Part shown: one piece after another, positions 62,611 to 64,000 of the stretch | How the letters are laid out: every line of letters begins with the position of its first letter | Numbering within the stretch: position 1 is the first letter of the stretch | Assembly: GCA_028283655.1 (NCBI GenBank) | Contig: JAPWKE010000003.1 | Location: forward strand, 124,001-188,000 | Source: Acidobacteriaceae bacterium | Lineage (GTDB): Bacteria > Acidobacteriota > Terriglobia > Terriglobales > Acidobacteriaceae | Reading direction: 5' to 3' | Length of the DNA: 64,000 nucleotides | Notes under the pieces: generated by a model | Told to the model about the DNA's origin: nothing | The model's input: only the letters and a program-made list of their open reading frames with translations | The model's database searches: none | Translations under genes and position numbers: made by a program

Positions 62611-64000
62611 ATGGTCTCTTTCCGCCATCGTGGGTTGGTCGCCGGGTTACTGGGTGGGGTTGTGCTGCTGGCGCAGGCCCAGAGCGGTGGTGCGTGGGAT
62701 GCCGCTGTGCAGGCGCGGCAGGCGTTTGAAACCAAGCCGGGGCACAGCAAGGCTGAGTATCGCCGCGTGATGGATAACTTCCGCACGATTTATCACGAGA
62801 ACCCAGCCGATGTTCATGCCTCTCGCGCGGTGCAGCAGGTGGCCGAGTTGCTGGCCGAGCAGGGCCGTGAGCTGCATGACACCAAGAGCCTGAACGATTC
62901 CTTAGGGCAGTATGAGTTTCTGAAGCAGGCGTATCCGCGGTCGATGGCCGCGCGCGAGAGCGCCGATGTGACGCTGGATACGATCAAGGCCGGGACGAAC
63001 TCGGCCGTGGTTCCCGTGGCTGCGGAGGTTGCGTCGAGTGAGGGCAACGGCGCTCCGGCGAGCGGCGACGATCATTATCATCCCCCGATACACCACGACG
63101 ATGTCGCCGCAAAGCCCGCTGCAGAAGTCGCTTCGAGTGGCGTGATGGCTCCCGTGGTGAGGACGCCGGAGGCTGTGACGATTGCGCAGCCGGTAAGGGC
63201 GAAGTCAGACGCGGTGGAGTCCGTTGAGCTTGGCGCGAAGTCGTCTGAGCGCAAGCCGATGGCGATGGTGACGGGCATACGGCACTGGTCGACGTCGAGC
63301 TATACGCGCGTGGCGATCGACCTGGGGGATGAGGTGACGTATGAAGCGGCGCGGGTGGAGCATCCTGACCGCATCTACTTTGACCTGCACCATGCGAAGC
63401 TGGCGCATGAGTTGAGTGGCAAGAGCTTCAACGTAACGGATGACGGTTTTCTGACGCGGATTCGCGCGGCGCAGTACTCGGACGATGTGACGCGCGTGGT
63501 GCTGGATGTGCACGAGGTGGCGGAGTACTCGGCATTCTTGCTGCCGAATCCTTATCGGCTGATTATCGACATCCACGGCAAAGAGCAGGGACAAGGCCTC
63601 GTGCCCGATGCCCAGGGTGGAGCTGCGAGTCCTGTGGCTGGGCCCGCGGAGAACCTCGACGCAAAGAGCGCGAAGGGGACGCAAAGAGAGAGCACCCCTA
63701 CGGAGACTGTGAAGCCGAAGGCCGAGGGCGCTCGTGCAGGTGTGGAGGTTTCGAGCTTGCCGCCGATGGCGGTGACGGATGGCAGCGCTGATTTTGGCTT
63801 GCCCTCGCGTGGTGCGAAGCGAAGCGCGACGGTGGCTGCGCCTCGCGTGGTGGTCTCGCAGAGATCGACCGCCTCGCGGCCGGTGCCGAACTCGACCGTG
63901 TCTACGGTAGGAGCAAGCACGCCGGACGTGGCGGCGGTGAGCAGACAGCCAGGCCGTGTGGATGCGACACGACGACCCACGTCGGGGCCGATCGCGGAGA
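62611..64000 (+). CDS. AMIN-domain N-acetylmuramoyl-L-alanine amidase, N-terminal part (cut by window end)
   Basis: Frame open from ATG 62611 to the window end, 463 codons with no stop. A signal sequence (about 1-24, LVAGLLGGVVLLAQAQ) is followed by an alpha-helical stretch resembling TPR-type repeats (about 30-120: RVMDNFRTIYHENPADVHAS, QQVAELLAEQGREL). After a long Ala/Val/Pro/Glu linker there is an AMIN domain (about 223-325): VTGIRHWSTSSYTRVAIDL, RIYFDLHHAKLAHEL, VTRVVLDVHEV, RLIIDIHG. AMIN domains bring amidases such as AmiC to the septum or peptidoglycan. The catalytic Amidase_3 domain would lie beyond the window, so its presence is inferred from family architecture, not seen. Confidence 0.78.
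   Translation, partial: MVSFRHRGLVAGLLGGVVLLAQAQSGGAWDAAVQARQAFETKPGHSKAEYRRVMDNFRTIYHENPADVHASRAVQQVAELLAEQGRELHDTKSLNDSLGQYEFLKQAYPRSMAARESADVTLDTIKAGTNSAVVPVAAEVASSEGNGAPASGDDHYHPPIHHDDVAAKPAAEVASSGVMAPVVRTPEAVTIAQPVRAKSDAVESVELGAKSSERKPMAMVTGIRHWSTSSYTRVAIDLGDEVTYEAARVEHPDRIYFDLHHAKLAHELSGKSFNVTDDGFLTRIRAAQYSDDVTRVVLDVHEVAEYSAFLLPNPYRLIIDIHGKEQGQGLVPDAQGGAASPVAGPAENLDAKSAKGTQRESTPTETVKPKAEGARAGVEVSSLPPMAVTDGSADFGLPSRGAKRSATVAAPRVVVSQRSTASRPVPNSTVSTVGASTPDVAAVSRQPGRVDATRRPTSGPIAE
63659..63690 (+). repeat. CGCAAAG repeat element inside the AMIN-protein linker
   Basis: The bases read GACGCAAAGAGCGCGAAGG and then GGACGCAAAGAGAG, in the style of intergenic repeats seen at 62488. Here it is inside a coding frame and adds Lys/Ala/Thr-rich residues to the disordered linker. 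Confidence 0.45.

Overview
The window is a chromosomal segment with no rRNA, tRNA, CRISPR array or insertion sequence that I could recognise. Gene content and style point to an acidobacterium of the Terriglobus/Granulicella/Edaphobacter kind. The signs are a high-GC Gram-negative genome, a 1209-residue Oar-like TonB-dependent receptor with a carboxypeptidase-regulatory-like N-terminus, several secreted proteins of acidobacterial type, an FtsZ with a long linker, and cell-envelope genes with typical order. This assignment is inference from protein families; no marker gene was compared.

Region 1 (1-16.7 kb) is the second half of a division and cell wall (dcw) cluster, read on the + strand: mraY (cut by the window edge), murD, ftsW, murG, murC, ftsQ, ftsA, ftsZ. 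It is interrupted by a MazF-like toxin-antitoxin pair on the opposite strand between mraY and murD, by two secreted-protein genes on the opposite strand between murG and murC, and by an outer-membrane barrel gene between ftsA and ftsZ. After ftsZ come a small secreted penicillin-binding transpeptidase, the NAD(P)HX repair enzyme nnrD and tsaE.

Region 2 (16.8-22.4 kb) has an orphan intergenic stretch, then a minus-strand run: a methyltransferase, a MIP18-type Fe-S assembly protein, a small anchored protein, a farnesyl diphosphate synthase-like enzyme, a polytopic membrane protein and a MOSC protein. Region 3 (22.5-31.7 kb) holds the large TonB receptor, a membrane-anchored penicillin acylase-family enzyme, a CPBP intramembrane protease and a DHH phosphoesterase. 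Long perfect hairpins separate the convergent pairs.

Region 4 (31.7-38.6 kb) is the isoprenoid/phospholipid/site-2-protease block uppS-cdsA-dxr-rseP, all on the minus strand. It is broken by two secreted-protein genes and by an oppositely oriented Mrr-type restriction nuclease that seems to have its own leaderless promoter. Region 5 (38.7-50.2 kb) contains a second copy of the methyltransferase family, a zinc-ribbon HTH regulator, nicotinamidase, an HMG-CoA-lyase-like protein with its catalytic ligands replaced, a thioesterase, two related family 2 glycosyltransferases around a Gfo/Idh/MocA oxidoreductase, frataxin, a secreted beta-propeller dehydrogenase, ssb and heme O synthase with a DUF420 protein.

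Region 6 (50.3-64 kb) has comF, an HNH endonuclease, two envelope proteins, an S9 peptidase-recX-bestrophin-DUF429-like run, alaS, and the N-terminal part of an AMIN-domain amidase cut by the window end. The most unusual points are the Mrr gene inside a housekeeping operon, the toxin-antitoxin pair inside dcw, the degenerate HMG-CoA-lyase homologue, the paired HPFD/HGTDTSG methyltransferases, and dispersed intergenic repeats. I did not find a clear multi-gene system that is wholly unknown.
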